From contig WJJB01000218.1 in assembly GCA_014729935.1 (NCBI GenBank), positions 1 to 5,924 of the forward strand: a DNA stretch of 5,924 bases. Reading direction: 5' to 3'. The notes below the pieces were generated by a model. It searched no databases, was not told the origin of the DNA, and was given only the letters and a program-made list of their open reading frames with translations. Below are positions 5,848-5,924 of the stretch, in pieces; position 1 is the stretch's first letter, and the number at the start of each line of letters is the position of its first letter. The DNA comes from Candidatus Bathyarchaeota archaeon (GTDB taxonomy: Archaea > Asgardarchaeota > Lokiarchaeia > Sigyniarchaeales > Sigyniarchaeaceae). Both the position numbers and the translations under genes were made by a program.

Positions 5848-5924
5848 ATGGTGCGATTTCAAGGATTGAAAAGGTTACACGAGCCAGCACATGAACATGG
5901 AGACGGAAGGGATGGGTTCGAAGC
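5848..5924 (+). CDS. Possible start of a gene running off the window
   Basis: ATG at 5848, after TTTTTGGAGCG with a GGAG 3 bases upstream, opens a frame that is still open after 25 codons at the window end. It begins MVRFQGLKRLHEPAHEHGDG. The peptide is rich in His, Gly and charged residues and has no recognisable domain. A second ATG at 5891 in another frame (MNMETEGMGSK) is also open to the end. Neither can be judged from so few codons. Confidence 0.18.
   Translation, partial: MVRFQGLKRLHEPAHEHGDGRDGFE

Noticed and set aside
5648..5869. 73-codon plus-strand frame overlapping the surface-protein remnant
   Set aside because: It overlaps the frame with the repeat, membrane helix and basic tail, and is only its out-of-frame shadow.
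1..5924. CRISPR array, tRNA or rRNA gene, transposase or inserted element
   Set aside because: No regularly spaced repeats, no tRNA-like T-loop/anticodon arrangement, no rRNA core sequence and no transposase motif or terminal inverted repeats were found on reading.

Overview
The window reads as archaeal chromosome, most likely from an uncultivated archaeon. The evidence is as follows. Two genes are preceded by A/T-rich TATA-like boxes rather than sigma-70 promoters. One of these boxes sits about 28 bases before the start codon, which suggests a leaderless transcript. The 3' flank holds the remains of a surface-protein module (a 'NG.LV.SG' beta repeat, then one C-terminal membrane helix and an Arg/Lys tail), a type common in Asgard and some euryarchaeal genomes. 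Assignment to Asgard archaea (for example Thorarchaeia-like) is inference; no rRNA or other lineage marker is present.

Layout: (1) Positions 1-757 hold no clean intact gene. The minus strand carries convincing but broken coding sequence: a short 59-codon frame (505-684), then a membrane-anchored protein (11-498) interrupted by a frameshift and two in-frame stops. (2) Positions 758-4806 are a three-gene minus-strand cluster, transcribed in the order lipid kinase of the diacylglycerol kinase (DAGK/LCB5/YegS) family (3817-4806), radical SAM protein with a B12-binding-like N-terminus (2294-3787), second radical SAM protein of the same architecture (758-2206). The first gap is 29 nt and the second is 87 nt. 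The second gap has its own TATA-like box, so the last gene may also be transcribed separately. (3) A 134-nt divergent intergenic region (4807-4940) separates this cluster from a plus-strand gene for a 121-residue soluble protein I do not recognise (4941-5306). (4) Positions 5307-5924 again hold no intact gene: a decayed C-terminal piece of a surface protein (5505-5807), an oligo-T tract, and possibly the first codons of another gene running off the end.

How the genes may work together (inference): a lipid kinase that phosphorylates a lipid hydroxyl, next to two B12-binding-type radical SAM enzymes, suggests a small pathway that phosphorylates and radically modifies (methylates, cyclises, couples or otherwise functionalises) an archaeal ether lipid or polyprenoid. 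Enzymes of this broad radical SAM class carry out GDGT ring formation, tetraether coupling, calditol head-group formation and hopanoid methylation in other organisms. The sequence alone does not say which reaction, if any of these, applies here. The three-gene lipid-kinase/radical-SAM cluster is the best candidate for an undescribed system in the window.
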